Notes: a model not told the origin generated them from the sequence alone. Counted from the first letter of the stretch, positions 21,414-33,798 are shown. The stretch is 64,000 bases of DNA from Chlamydoabsidia padenii (GCA_025330725.1 JAIWND010000013.1:124001-188000), one strand, 5' to 3'. Program-made: numbers and translations.

Positions 21414-22504
21414 GTTCAGGTAAACAAGTGGATAAAATCAATAGGTGATAGATACATGAACACTGATGGGTATTTTTATTTTAACCTGAATTAGCCTCCA
21501 CCACCACCACCACCACCTGTATCTCGACCTCCTGTTGTACCTCCACCCGCTACTTTTGCTGACATTCCCAGGGTACTCTCATCCATGAACCGACAAGATC
21601 TAATGGCCACCATGACTCAAATGAAGGTAAAGAATATAATACAGGGGGGTGGGGGGAAATGTCTTGGTAACTTTTTTATTTTTATTTTGTATAGCAATTG
21701 TCAATGGATCAACCTGAATATGCACGGGAATTCCTCAGCTCCAATCCTCAAGTCACTTATGCACTCGTCCAAGCGTTGACCATGATGAATGTGGTGGATC
21801 CTAATATTATCTCGGTAAGAAATTTGATTATGATCCAAGTGAAATAGTCATACTAACTGTTTTCTTTGGGAGATCAGCAATTGATGTTGTCCAATTCACA
21901 GGTACCACCAGCAACATCCACACCAATGCAACCTATGGAACAACCAATGCAGATGCCTCCTCCTGCTCCTCCTCAAGTTATGTCTCCTCAAGTTATGCCT
22001 CCACAAGGTATTCCACGACAAGGTATGCCTCTTCCACAAGGTATGCCTCTTCCACAAGGTATGCCCCCACAAAGTATGCCCCCACAAGGTATGCCTCCTC
22101 AAGGTATGTCTCTTCCACAAGGTATGCCTCCACAGGGTATGTCTCCTCAAGGTATGCCTCCACCACAGGGTATGGCTCCTTCACAAGGTATGTCTCCACT
22201 TGGTGGTTCTACAGGTAAAATAAACAAACAAAAATGGTATTACATATCTATATTATAACACTGACTTGATCTCCTTCTTTTCTTTTGGATTTAGATGCAG
22301 CTGCCGCCGAACAAAAAGCACTTTTAATGCAGGTTTTACAACTATCTGAAGATCAAATCAACAATTTACAACCTGAATATAGGGACCAAGTACGACAGCT
22401 CGTAAGTGTATTAAAAAAAAAAGTCGGGTGTGTGACCTGAATTGTATTATTGATCCTTTGTATTTTATTAGAGAGCACAATTATCTATGCAGCAACAGAC
22501 TTAA
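20855..22504 (+). CDS. CSTF2: Cleavage stimulation factor 64 kDa subunit (CstF64/Rna15)
   Basis: Nine exons: 20855-20891, 20969-21047, 21115-21173, 21232-21419, 21495-21626, 21695-21814, 21878-22214, 22295-22401, 22472-22504; all phases close. The N-terminal RRM has RNP2 (VFVGNIPFEY) and RNP1 (GYGFCEF) with SFRLLFDRDTGRPKG between them, typical of CstF64. The hinge follows (PEYAREFLSSNPQVTYALVQAL), and the short C-terminal helical domain (LLMQVLQLSEDQINNLQPE) binds Pcf11 in other species. In between is a polyQ run and a G-M-P-P-Q repeat region. The protein binds the GU-rich downstream element during mRNA 3' end formation. Intron 2 has a GC donor (AG|GCAAGT), which is required to read SFRLLFD. 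Confidence 0.95.
21371..21413. repeat. CAA repeat encoding polyglutamine
   Basis: CAA is repeated about 14 times within exon 4 of CstF64. It encodes an uninterrupted Gln tract just after the RRM. Confidence 0.95.
22004..22200 (+). repeat. Coding minisatellite, Q-G-M-P-P unit
   Basis: A 12-18 bp unit (CAAGGTATGCCTCC and variants) is repeated about 13 times in exon 7 of CstF64. It encodes QGMPP/QGMPLP/QGMSP repeats in the hinge-to-C-terminal linker. Confidence 0.9.
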
Positions 22505-22932
22505 AACGACATTATCATCAAACTCACCTTTATTGCTTGGTCTTATCACTTTACTTTGCTATTATTGGATTTATCATCCATCACTCAACCAATGTAATGG
22601 CACCTACTCCTTCTTTGTATATTCTGGAAACTAGTATAGAATCAAATTTATCCAATAAAAAATGTTTGTATATGATTTGTGTACAAATGTGTCAAACTTG
22701 AAGTAGTCTTTTTATTAATGTTGGGAATCTGTAGATTACAAAGTAACTGTATGATCCTTTTTAGATGTATACCATTAAAATAAACTGGTTGTCCATCATT
22801 TCATATTATGATAAACAAATGTCCTTTCGGTATCGACCATCCATCAAAAAGAAATAAAAAGTTTATTAACGATGATTTTTTTTAAAAAAAAAGAGAACTA
22901 CCTAATGACTATGGTGGGAAGGGGTAATAAAA
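22505..22932. other. Convergent 3' intergenic region
   Basis: AT-rich sequence between the ends of CstF64 (AATAAA-like sites near 22655) and phosphoacetylglucosamine mutase. No gene was seen. Confidence 0.6.
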
Positions 22933-25197
22933 CTATTGTAACAAAGGTCGAGATCCTACACCACTTCCACGATCATACACCGCTTGAGCCACCTTGTAAG
23001 CCAATTCATCGGTTTCAGCACGAGAAGCTGCTTCAGCATAAACACGGACAGCATCTTCAGTACCAGAGGCACGGACAAAAGATCGACCATTACTGTATTT
23101 GGCGACAATGGCATCGATTTCAGCTTGAAGACCAGCAGGTTCCACCACTTGACGTTCGGCATTGGTTGTCTTGAAAATAGTACGATCAGCCACCACCACC
23201 TTGACCAGGCGATTAGGAAGATCAGTGTACGCTTGATCCCAGGCATCCAAACTCCATTGACGGTTGGTTAAAATGGTTTCCACCAAAAGCATGTCCGAGA
23301 TAGCATCACCCACAGTTTGGTTAATCAATTCAGTCAAAGCAGACAATTGTTGTAAAGCACGGTTTTGTGCAGGAGTTTTACTATAGAATAAAAGGTCATG
23401 TTAGTTCACCCTCGATTGGTGATCACTTCTCTCTTCTTCTTTTTTTTGGAAACTTACGCTTCAGTGGTCTTGATTGTATTAAGAGCAGCAGGGCTGAAGA
23501 GGACAGTACCATGTCCATTGGCTTCAAAGTAAACACCGATATCATATTTTTCAGCTTCATGATGAAGATGTTTGACACCAGTAGCAACACAAGAAACAGG
23601 CACATTCTACACCAACACAAAGAAGAAATAAGTAGGCATAATAGTTGGGATTGATTAGTACTTACCAATACTTTTTCCAAATAATGAGTGGAGCTTCCAT
23701 TAGCGTATGCAGTTTGGACCACACCCACCTTGATAGAATCAATACCAGCATCATTAACCAGTTCCATAATAAACATAGCAGCAAGACCAGCAATCTTGTC
23801 CCCATCCAACAATCGGAATACGTTATCTTGGATCATAAAAACAAGAGGATTGAGTTAAACTGATCTCTTTCTCTATTCATTCCATGTTATACCTTTATCG
23901 ACATAGTAGTAGACAATACGATCAGCATCACCATCATAAGAGCAGAAGCGATCACCAGGAGCAATGGTCGCAGTGGGAGGAGCACGTTGATTGGTCTTGA
24001 CATAATCAGCACCACACTATTAAAAGGAAAAAGTAGTAGAAGAAGGATTCAATGAGTTGCCTGATAATTCATTGGATTAGTCTACTTACGTTCTTGTTCA
24101 AAGCACCCAAAGTTGTAGTTTGATCATTAATCACATTAATAGCAAGGATATCTTCAGGGACATGTTTGATAAATTCGCGTAACTTGAGAGCACCCACACC
24201 ATTGGCACAGTCTACAGAGAGAGGAGAAAGTCTGGCATATCCTTTCTATACAAAAGATGACGTTAGTCATAATATAGGGAGCATAAAGAGATAAAACAAC
24301 AACAACTTACTACAGCAGTCTTGTAAGCATCGGACAGCTTTTTGTAATAACCTTCAGCTGAGGGTTCACCATAAGCATCACTAGTTCCAGCCGTGTTCAA
24401 GCAACGAACAAGGTAATGAAGCATAGGGGTAGTTAGGACACCATAACTTTTGGCTTGTGCACCAGAGACTTGAAGACCACTTTCAAGGTGTTTGACAAGA
24501 TCAGGGCAACTGGGTCTAAATATAAATGAAAAAGCATGAGTATCCCCTTCTCTCCCTTTGACAATTTATTATTTGATTGTTTACCTGGTATCATGACCAT
24601 AGATCACAGATGATGGGGTGTCAATGTTGATTTTTTGAGAGGTGATGATTTCATTGACGGCTTGCACCAAGCTTTCACCATCCTTTGCGTTGGCCATCTT
24701 GGTCGCATAACCTTCCCAGGATTGTTCCAGCATTTCACCACGAGGATCCACAAGCTTGACACCATTATCCTAAAAGAAAGAGAGAGAGAGAGAGAAAATA
24801 AGTTTATCATTTAATCATTTTACTTTATTTTCTTCTAGAAAGGTTCTTTATTAGGTCGCGGACCATGACTTACTTCTTCAGGGTTGTGAGAGGCAGTGAT
24901 CATGACACCAATGGTAGCACCATTCAACTTTTTGGAACGCAAGGAGGCCAAAATACCAACAATATACATTACAGAATCAAGGACTTCAGCTCTACAGGTT
25001 ATTTTACAAAAGAGAAGTAAAAAGGATGAGTATTATATTAGTTACAAGTTAATGACGTGTTGACTTTTTTTTTTGCGTGTCTTTTATCTTGTTACTTACT
25101 TTGAGCGGAAACCGGCAGTACCATAAGCATAGACAAAGTCTTCATACTTATGAGAGACAAAGTTGTTCTTGATGGATTCCAATGAGAAGTTAGACAT
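22933..25197 (-). CDS. AGM1: Phosphoacetylglucosamine mutase
   Basis: About nine exons start at [13 protein letters not shown] (25197) and end with TAG at 22933. In order: [19 protein letters not shown] (N-terminal signature), [10 protein letters not shown] (active site with the phosphoserine), [29 protein letters not shown] (DGDADR metal-binding loop), [26 protein letters not shown] (sugar-binding loop), and [17 protein letters not shown] (phosphate-binding RASGTED). These are the hallmarks of the N-acetylglucosamine-phosphate mutase branch of the phosphohexomutases (yeast Pcm1). The enzyme converts GlcNAc-6-P to GlcNAc-1-P on the route to UDP-GlcNAc, needed for chitin and chitosan walls and for glycosylation. 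All catalytic loops look intact. It is divergent from the NCA2 gene with 230 bp between starts. Confidence 0.95.
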
Positions 25198-25316
25198 GAT
25201 GATGATGAGTGATTGGAGTAGTAAACAAACAAAAAAAAAAAAAAAAAGGTAGTAAAGAGAAAAAAAGAAAAGGGATAGGATGAAAAACCGTGGATGCAGG
25301 CAAATATAAGTTCCTC

Positions 25317-25335
25317 GTTTTTTTGAAATTCCGAT
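25317..25335 (+). promoter_or_regulatory. TTTGAAATTCCG element, shared promoter
   Basis: TTTTTTTGAAATTCCGATG lies between the divergent AGM1 and NCA2 starts, about 120 bp from the first and 95 bp from the second. Confidence 0.35.
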
Positions 25336-25427
25336 GCTATTTTTAGTTATATGGCGGCTAACAAATAAAACCATCCTTCTTTTTTTCTTTCCCGTCTCTT
25401 CAAACTCCTCTTTACGTTCATTAATTG

Positions 25428-27904
25428 ATGGCAGCCTACGCAATTGAACAAGTCCAACGTTTGAATGCGTCTCTTTTGGAAATACAACGTGAACACCTAT
25501 GTAGTACAACAACCATCCTCTCATCTTCCAATACCTCCTTGACTCCAAAACAAGCCTGGGAAGCGGGGGACAAGACTCAATTCCTTTTAACTGCCATCCA
25601 AGCGGTCGACGCGTCTCTAACTGGGGTGCCACAATTAAAGGATATCAACAACTATTTGGCTTTATATACTTCTCTGAAAAAGGATACCAATAATCAAGTC
25701 GACGATAATACTTTGGACTGGCTATTTGTTACCAAATGCACTCTTGCGATATATGGACACAGTGTATCCTCCATTCTTCAATCAACCTTGCCATTATCTG
25801 AATCATTGGCCTACTGGAACAATATCTATGGTAATGTTTGGTATGAAGTGTATTATGGGTTGCAAAGTAAGTAGCTTACACACAGACATGATATCATCAT
25901 GACACTACTAACAACATCTACCTTTTTTTTTTTTTTTTTTTATTCATGCATAAAAAAGCTGCTCCTCATAGATTGTACTCCTTGGTGGTCAAGACTCGAC
26001 AGATGCTTTTGGATACTACGTTTACTTCTTCTTCAACAACTATTGGTATCAAGACTTTATTGACTTCTTCGGATCATGTCCTCTCTGGTCTTTTTCCCTT
26101 GGCGTTACGGGATCGACGGTCTTCCACTTTGCATCCACTGAGCGCTCACTCAAGTAAACCTCTGACTGAGGTGTTTAGAAAACTCTATCATTCACCTTTA
26201 CCTTTGGCATTGATACGTGACGAAATCCAGCAAAAAAAGGCAACCTTGACGTCATTCCGAACACAACAATCGACTACCCTTGGTTTACTGATCAAACAAG
26301 CACCGAGGTTTGAATCATCCTCGGATCTACAGGTGACATCACTGGATCAATTGGCTCGGGGGACAAGTCAATGTGTCAAGGCGCTAACATCTTGTTTCCG
26401 TGGTGATAGCGCGGGTGTGCGGACTAGTCTCAACGATAACATGAATATCCAAGCAATGATCGGTAAAGGGCCAGAAAAAAAAAGTGGGGTGGGGGGAATG
26501 ATCTGTGTTACTCAATTTGACTTTTCTTTCTCTATAGATGACATTGAACAATCGGGACGTAACTTTACCATGACATCGGCATGTCCCTTTCAGGTGGCAA
26601 ATGATTTAAAGAGTATTGTGGATTCGCAATCGGACTATCAAACACAGTTGCAATGGTGGAAAAAGGAGTACGGGTCGCCTTCAAGCTTGACACGACACTG
26701 GATTCCTGCATTGATGATTGTCTTTGGTGGTAAGATAGTATTGAACTATGTTTGTGAACGAAAGGATGATATCAAGGCATGGGCGAACGAAGGGATGGAA
26801 ACGATTCATGGCTTTGTCGTCAATTGGCTATGGGAACCTATTCTCGGTATCTTGGATACGATTCGATGCAAAGATCAAAGAATGGGATTATCCAGCAAGG
26901 AAGGACTGAAAAGTGATTTACAGGTAATGATGCATTTTGTATGATAATGACAACATCAGACTAACTTTTATCTTCATCTTTGTATATATATACATATAGT
27001 CACTCGAACGTATGGTGGTACAGTTTGCAAAGGATCATTATCGTCTATCTGAACCAGAGATTGCTCAACTGTCTTCCCAAGTACGTGATGGTGATGTCTC
27101 TTTGGTTCTTCGGGCATATGAAAACGAAATCAAGGTAAAAGTAACAAGTATGTAGAAAGGATGTATTGTGTTAACGATTACCCTCGTCCTCTAGCACCCA
27201 TTAAAGAACGCCATCCGAGGTAGGAAGGAATACATAACATGGTAAACCGGATTAAAACTAATTTCTTCCTTCTTGAATGTAATACTCTAGGCGATTTGAT
27301 TCAAACGTTGTTAATTCAAGTGCAAAAGACCAAGGTGGACGTGGACATGGCTATGCAAGCATTAGACAAACTCCTAAAGTCGAATGAATTGAATTTTGCA
27401 TTCTTAGGTAATCAAATAATTATCTGGAGCAAAAGGATGTGAACACTCATTTTTTTTTTGTATTATACTGCATAGCGGTGGCTCCATCAATGCTTCTTAC
27501 TTGGGCATCTGCCTCTTGGCTGAAAAACATATACCAAAAACGGGATGGTAATCGGATCCAACAAATTGGACAACCCCTGAAGGATACCTTACGGTAAGTA
27601 AACGACCATCATTGTAACAAAACAAAAATAATTAGCTAAAAATGAACCCTTCTATGTACTTAGACGCATCGAACGACTTTTTACTTTGGACCCAACAGAA
27701 AACGAACTTTCATGCGAATCACAAGGCGCCTTACTTTGCGAACTACTTGTACTCCGAAACTACGCCCATTATTTACCCACAAGGAACTCTATTCGGGAAT
27801 CTTTTACTGAAGATATTCGAGATCTGGAGGCCGTGCGACTCTCGAAAAGGCAAAAAATGGAAACGGTGGGCAGAATGTATCACTCTTGGAACTTTTTGTC
27901 TTAA
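25428..27904 (+). CDS. NCA2: Nca2-like mitochondrial protein
   Basis: Eight exons (25428-25866, 25959-26462, 26538-26923, 27000-27134, 27195-27219, 27291-27407, 27476-27593, 27664-27904) give 654 residues. The C-terminal half carries the NCA2 domain pattern: hydrophobic segments ([37 protein letters not shown]), [55 protein letters not shown], and [11 protein letters not shown] near the end. In yeast Nca2 acts with Nca3 on expression of mitochondrial Atp6/Atp8 and sits in the mitochondrial outer membrane; that role is inferred here. The 75 nt intron 26463-26537 has no stop in frame, so an unspliced form would add 25 residues. Splicing is supported by GTAAAG and a pyrimidine-rich CTCTATAG. Confidence 0.88.
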
Positions 27905-28400
27905 TCTCACCCTTGATATTACCAGTTATATATAATCTATTTGTTATTTAGCTATGGATTTTTGTTTGTATTTTAATTTGTTTATTTAAATAAAGACAAC
28001 ATATGATGCGATTGCACCAGATAAATCAAACTAGGGAATACAATGTTGGCTTGTTACCTCTTTGCATGAAAGCAATGGTTTTGAGCCGAAATTCAAATCC
28101 CGACATGCGATTCTTTTGTGTCTTAGGCAACAACAAGAAGACATGGCAGAACTGGTATTAACATTTAAAAGCAATTTTATAATAAAACAAGACATATATA
28201 TATATATATATATATAGCCCTCTAACATGTAGAAGACATCCAGGTAACTCCATTAAAACACAACATTTGTCATCCACTCTATTAAGAGTTGACCTAGTCT
28301 GTCCGACATACATATATATATAATTGTAAAAGATATAGTGTATTGGTAGTTAATAAATGGTCTAATATCTAATATCTAATATCTAATAAAGTATAACAAG
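27905..28400. other. Convergent intergenic with short repeats
   Basis: Contains a (TA)n run near 28196-28215 and a TAATATC heptamer repeat at 28361-28389. It also has an isolated upstream-type element (GAAATTCAAATCCCGACA, 28089-28106) not close to a start codon. No gene was seen. Confidence 0.6.
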
Positions 28401-28743
28401 TCATTGTGGGGTTGTCCAAGGATCTTGAATAAACTGTGGGGAATAATAGTCGCCAAAATTGGATTCCAAGGCTTCAAGTGATTCATCAAGTGGTAAAAAT
28501 GAATCCGTGTCGGATGTATTAACAAAGTAGGGCTACATGATATAAAAAAGGAAGAAATGAGATGTCTTTTACAATCTTCTTGGGGGAATTTACCTTTGAC
28601 TTGTGATAACCACCTCGTCCTCGTCCACCTCGAAATCCACCCCGTCCTCGTCCACGCTGATATTCTCCATAAGATGCACCATTCGTTTGATGTTGGTATC
28701 CGGTAGGTTGAGTATAGGGCGAATGGGAAGGTTGATCAGACAT
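28401..28743 (-). CDS. Small RGG-motif protein
   Basis: Two exons (28743-28594, 28532-28401) give 93 residues. The N-terminus is Gln/Ser/Tyr/Pro-rich (MSDQPSHSPYTQPTGYQ). Residues about 28-46 form an RGG box (RGRGRGGFRGGRGRGG), typical of RNA-binding proteins that are arginine-methylated. The second exon encodes an acidic, aromatic tail (LPLDESLEALESNFGDYY, ending DPWTTPQ) that could be a protein-binding peptide. No known family is recognised. The start codon is set by the upstream element at 28820 and by the reading frame; an in-frame TTG run upstream is ignored. It is probably an RNA-associated factor. Confidence 0.65.
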
Positions 28744-28819
28744 GAGATTGAAAATTAAAAAATAATAATAATAGTAAGTCGAGTACATGGAAAGGGTTTC
28801 AAGCTTTTTGGTTTTAAGA

Positions 28820-28836
28820 TTTTTTAAAACCCGACA
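28820..28836 (+). promoter_or_regulatory. TTTAAAACCCG element
   Basis: TTTTTTAAAACCCGACA lies about 80 bp upstream of the RGG protein start codon. Confidence 0.35.
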
Positions 28837-29162
28837 CAGTCATTAGGTGAATGGGAGTAGTATCCTTCCAACACTGTAACGGGAACAAGATCCAAGACTT
28901 TGCATCAATTGACAATTGGATTCGTAGAGGATTCTTATATATTATGTTATCATATTCATGTCACTTTTTCATTAAAAGTGGGCATGCTCTTACTGTCTAA
29001 TAGGAGACACATATAACAGAAGCATAATCGGAGTTTGGCCTTTTCTTAATTTGGAAGTTGTTTTTTTGATTTCCAATGTATTTTTAATCGCACTCCCCCG
29101 AATTTGTTTCTTCCCCTCTCTTTTGGTTTTAAATAAACTTTACCCCTCATACTCCATGTAAT

Positions 29163-31456
29163 ATGACTGAATGTAAACCACCACTGTTATGCAATAGTAA
29201 TGGTAAGACAAACTTGACAGTATGTAACTAATTATCTATTGGATCTAACTTTACTTCTTTTGTACCATTCGTATAGGTATAATGCAAGAACTGCTTGACG
29301 AAATCAACGAATATATACAAGGTACATGATTATTGTATCAAGTAATGTGACATGTTGACGTGTATTTAGTACTGGACTGGTGACTAACTTGAGCATTTAA
29401 TAGATCAAAGCAAAGCAACTTTATTCTCTTCGGTGCCATCTACTTTGTCTTCTGCCAACAACGTCTCTATTGTAAACACACACCACAACAACATATTGAC
29501 AGACGGAAACACAGACCAAACAACTTTAAGCTCCTTCTCAACACCACTACAATCACTATCACAATCTCCCATATTATTGGAGTTTGAAGGTGACCATGAT
29601 GATTTGTTCACAACCACCGGACACACTTACAGGTAAGAAAGCGGGTTTGGTTGTGGTAAAAACGACATATTATTAATCTTTTAGTTTTGTTTGTATTTTG
29701 TAGGCAGGACTCGATGGACCTGATCTATTCTCAATCGTATGATCGACCTCCAGGATATAAACCATTGAAATACTCACATGTGCAACTGGATCAAACTAGT
29801 GATGCGAAGTATTCGGGGTCTGTAGCAAATAGTAGTCAACAAAAGCCAACCACTTCTTTTTGTGTTAGTGCCAAGTTTACTCGATTTGCTGGTCGAGTGA
29901 AACAAACTTTCGCCAAAACACCTCGAACCGCATCGACTTTATCTAAAAACCAGCAACTGATATCACCAAAAAGCAATTACCACTCTTTGGATTCACCACC
30001 AGAAATGATGCCAACCATGATCTGCGACTATGAAAATGCAAAATACCTTCCTTCTCCATCACCAGAGCATTCTGACAATGATCTTACATATAACAACACG
30101 TCTTGGAGTACACTTCAAAACGGCCACGACTCTTGCTATGATTATTGTCAAGATGGACTCTTCTCAAGTACGGCAACTCGATCTGAACAATACACTCACC
30201 CACAGCATACTATGGATCTCAACAACGAATTATATCAGGAACAGCAAGTCACTGTTATTGGACAACCTGTCTTGACACCTACACAACGTATTGGTGAACC
30301 TCATACTGTTGCTTTGCGCACAAGGACGGCACACAATATTGGCTCGCATGGAGATCGCATCAATGCATATTGTAAGTAATCGTCTATTGTTTCAAAAAAA
30401 AAAAAAAAAAAAAGGAAGGAAACTAGTATTTATTTATTACAATTAGGTAATGCGTATCAACATTGCATAGTGGCCGGAACGGATATGGCACCATGGGTCA
30501 AGAAACAGTATGCCAAGGGGGAACCAAGTCTGATGATGGGTAAATATGCAAAGAAGAAGAACAAAAAAAGAGCAGGGAATATCTATTCTGATCTTGTATT
30601 TTTAATAGATTACACTCCCCAACCTCGGAAACCTTGCAAAACACGATTTGGGCTATTCAAACGACATTCCCAACCCGCCACACAGCTGTTGCCATCGACT
30701 AGTTGTATTGATTTGTCCCAACTATCGTCCTCGGATTCCTCTGTACTGGTAAAAACCTCAACTACTCTGTCAATATATCAGCAAAACAGTGATACTCTCC
30801 ACCCACCTTCATCAGATGACAATATTGTATTTGTACCCGACGAACCACAGTGCAAAAATAACGATTTACAACAGCAGTACCAGAATTCCATCACGTTGGT
30901 GGCCGGAAAGAAGGAACTCGAGTCATCCAGAAAAAGTGTGCCCGATGACCATTCAACTCTCAAGAGTAAATCACGGGTGGACGATCAGCAACTCTGTCCA
31001 CAAATTGACATACCAGCACCATTCAACGAATACCAGCATGATCGACATGGTAAGGGTCGATTCGATACCCGCCGCAGGAACAGCAGCATTGACATGCGCT
31101 CAGCCTACTATCATCCACCCACTGACAATCGACTACTCTACCGAACGAAATCCAGTGACCATATGAATTGCGATACACCTGTTATGATGCACTATCGATT
31201 CTCATCTCATCAAGAACCACACCACATGCGTCGACCAACAAGGGACAACTTGGGTAGAAGAAAAGACATGATGATGACTCGAGGCTATCCACCGATCTTA
31301 AAGCAACATAGTAATCGATCGGCATTACATGAACTATGTGTCTACTTCCACCAGATACCAACACATGTCTTGGCTCACTACTTGTATGAAGCGCACGGTG
31401 ATGTCTACTTGGCCAAGGATTTATGTATGCAAGATATCATGTCATATAGTAATTAG
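29163..31456 (+). CDS. Hypothetical disordered protein, UBA/CUE-like C-terminus
   Basis: Five exons (29163-29202, 29277-29321, 29404-29632, 29704-30371, 30447-31456) close in phase to 663 residues. A 69 nt in-frame segment, 30540-30608 (GTAAAT...TTTAATAG), may be a further intron, giving 640. Most of the protein is Ser/Gln/Asp-rich and predicted disordered, with basic patches (KFTRFAGRVKQTFAKT; GLFKRHSQ). Two conserved-looking blocks stand out: HCIVAGTDMAPWVKKQY in the middle and LHELCVYFHQIPTHVLAHYL then GDVYLAKDLCMQDIM at the end. The spacing of the last block (helix, 'IP..VLAHYL', 'GDVYLAKDLC') resembles a UBA/CUE three-helix fold. That is a weak inference. No function is assigned. Confidence 0.7.
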
Positions 31457-31608
31457 AACTTTATTCCCTCTTTCTTTTGTATAGTATATAATTCATGTTA
31501 ATAAATAAAAAGTATCTTTGAATGGATTGTTGTCAATGAATTTGAAACCCCGTATATGTTGGGCTGTAAAAAATTAATCATTGCCGATCACCTCCGTGAT
31601 CCATAATC

Positions 31609-31625
31609 AAGTTTAAATCCCGCTC
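31609..31625 (+). promoter_or_regulatory. TTTAAATCCCG element
   Basis: AAGTTTAAATCCCGCTC lies about 100 bp upstream of the LPD start codon, followed by a T-rich stretch and TATATATA. Confidence 0.4.
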
Positions 31626-31721
31626 AAGAAGCATTTTTGATGGGGGTGGGATTTTTTCTCCATTAAATTTACTTTCTCTTAAACATTCTTTTTTTTTATA
31701 TATATTTACTCTTTATACACC

Positions 31722-33798
31722 ATGTTCAAATTGGTAACTTGTAAACCTTTGTCAAATGTAAGTAATCTTTCATAAAAGAAGACAGTATGACTATTCATAT
31801 AGAACATGGAAGGGGCCAATGAAAAAAAAAAGTTGGGGGCACGCGGGAAGTCCCGGTTGATACTAACTAACTCACACTTTATATGATATAGGTTGTAGGT
31901 CGTAATGCTGTAGTCAAGACAGTGCGTGCACCCATCGGGAATCAATTCTATCGCTTCTACAGTGCTCCAGCTGGTAAAACTAATTCGGGGTGAGGGACAT
32001 TATGGACTGACTGACTTGTGCTTAAATAGATACTGAATACGATGTTGTTGTTATCGGTGGTGGTAAGTAACAATGAAAAAAAGAAGAGAAAACAAGTAAA
32101 AGACTCATCCTTATCTATTGGTGTATAGGACCTGGCGGTTACCCTGCTGCTATCAAGGCTGCTCAACAAGGACTCAAGGTAAGCTACTTCCTTCCCCTTA
32201 TATTATCAACTCCACCACTAACTAACTCCTTTTCCAGGTTGCCTGTATTGAAAAGCGTGGTACTCTCGGTGGTACCTGTTTGAACGTCGGTTGTATCCCC
32301 TCCAAGGCCATGTTGAACAACTCTCATATCTACCATGACACCAAGCATGGACTGAAGAGCCGCGGTATTGACGTTGGTGACGTTCAACTCAACTTGGACA
32401 ACATGCACAAGGCTCGTGTCAAGGCAGTCAACGGTTTGACCAAGGGTGTGGAATTCCTCTTCAAAAAGTACAAGGTGGACTACTTGAAGGGAACTGGCTC
32501 TTTCAAGTCTACTAGCGAAGTCAATGTCGAAGGCTTGGATGGTAAACAAACTACTTTGAAGGGTAAGAACTTTATCATTGCTACTGGTTCCGAAGTGACT
32601 CCTATTCCTGGTATTGAAATCGATGAAAAGAAGATTGTGTCCTCCACTGGCGCTTTGGAATTGTCCAAGGTGCCCAAGAAGATGGTCGTGATCGGTGCTG
32701 GTGTGATCGGTTTGGAATTGGGTTCCGTTTGGTCTCGTCTCGGTGCTGAAGTTACTGTGGTTGAATACTTGGATGCTATTGGTGCTGGTATGGACCCTGA
32801 AATGGCCAAGACTTTCCATCGTCTCCTGTCCAAGCAAGGTCTCAAATTCAAGATGTCTACCAAGGTGAATGGTGCCAAGGTTGAAGGTGATATCGTCAAG
32901 GTGGATGTGGAAGCCTCCAAGGGTGGCAAGGCCGAAACTGTAAGTTTAATAGAGGTGGGGGAGAAGGATCGATTGTATTAAATATTTTTTTTTTTTGTAA
33001 TTGCTAATAATCTAGTTGGAAGCTGATGCTGTGTTGGTCTCTATTGGTCGTCGTCCTTACACCAAGGGTCTCGGATTGGAAAACGTTGGTGTAGAAGTGG
33101 ACAACCGTGGACGTGTGGTGATTGATAGCAAATACAAGACCAACGTGCCCAACATCCGTTGTATTGGTGATGTGACTTTCGGTCCCATGTTGGCTCACAA
33201 GGCTGAAGATGAAGGTTTTGCTGTTGCTGAAATCATTGGTACTGGTCATGGTCATGTCAACTATGATGCCGTCCCCTCTGTGATCTACACTCACCCTGAA
33301 GTTGCCTGGGTTGGTAAGAACGAAGCTGAATTGAAGAGCGAAGGTGTCAAATACAAGACTGGTAGCTTCCCCTTCGTTGCCAACTCTCGTGCTCGTACAA
33401 ATGATGACATGGATGGCTCTGTCAAGGTGATTGCTGATGCTGAAACTGACCGTATCTTGGGTGTCCACATCATTGGTCCTAACGCCGGTGAAATGATTGC
33501 CGAAGGTGTCCTTGCTATGGAGTAAGTCACAATCATGGATTTATGTATACTGAAGGATAACAACTAACTGATTTCCATTATAGATACGGTGCTTCTGCTG
33601 AAGATGTCGGACGAACTATGGTAAGAGAAAAGAAGATATCAGGGTTAGTATTGTCCAAAGCACACTGACTGACTGGGACGTTTTTTTTTTTTTTCTTTGT
33701 CTTGATGAAAATCAAAATAGCACGCTCACCCTACTCTCTCTGAAGCCATGCGTGAAGCTGCTTTGATCGCCTCTACTGGCAATGCTATCAACTTTTAG
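31722..33798 (+). CDS. LPD1: Dihydrolipoamide dehydrogenase (E3), mitochondrial
   Basis: Eight exons: 31722-31757, 31892-31973, 32030-32062, 32129-32178, 32238-32939, 33016-33521, 33584-33620, 33721-33798; 507 residues. A basic, Ser/Ala-containing presequence (about 40 residues) ends near FYSAPA. Then come the FAD motif [17 protein letters not shown] and the redox disulfide [13 protein letters not shown]. The NAD motif is [16 protein letters not shown], the second FAD block is [17 protein letters not shown], and the catalytic His-Glu is HAHPTLSE. The enzyme is the shared E3 of pyruvate, 2-oxoglutarate and branched-chain dehydrogenases and glycine cleavage, reoxidising dihydrolipoamide with NAD+. 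In the first FAD block Tyr (GGYPAA) takes the place of the common Val/Tyr-V. Codon use is strongly biased, as in eL8. Confidence 0.97.

Noticed and set aside
32184..33563. Antisense ORFs opposite LPD
   Set aside because: Same effect of strong codon bias; the sense strand carries all catalytic motifs.
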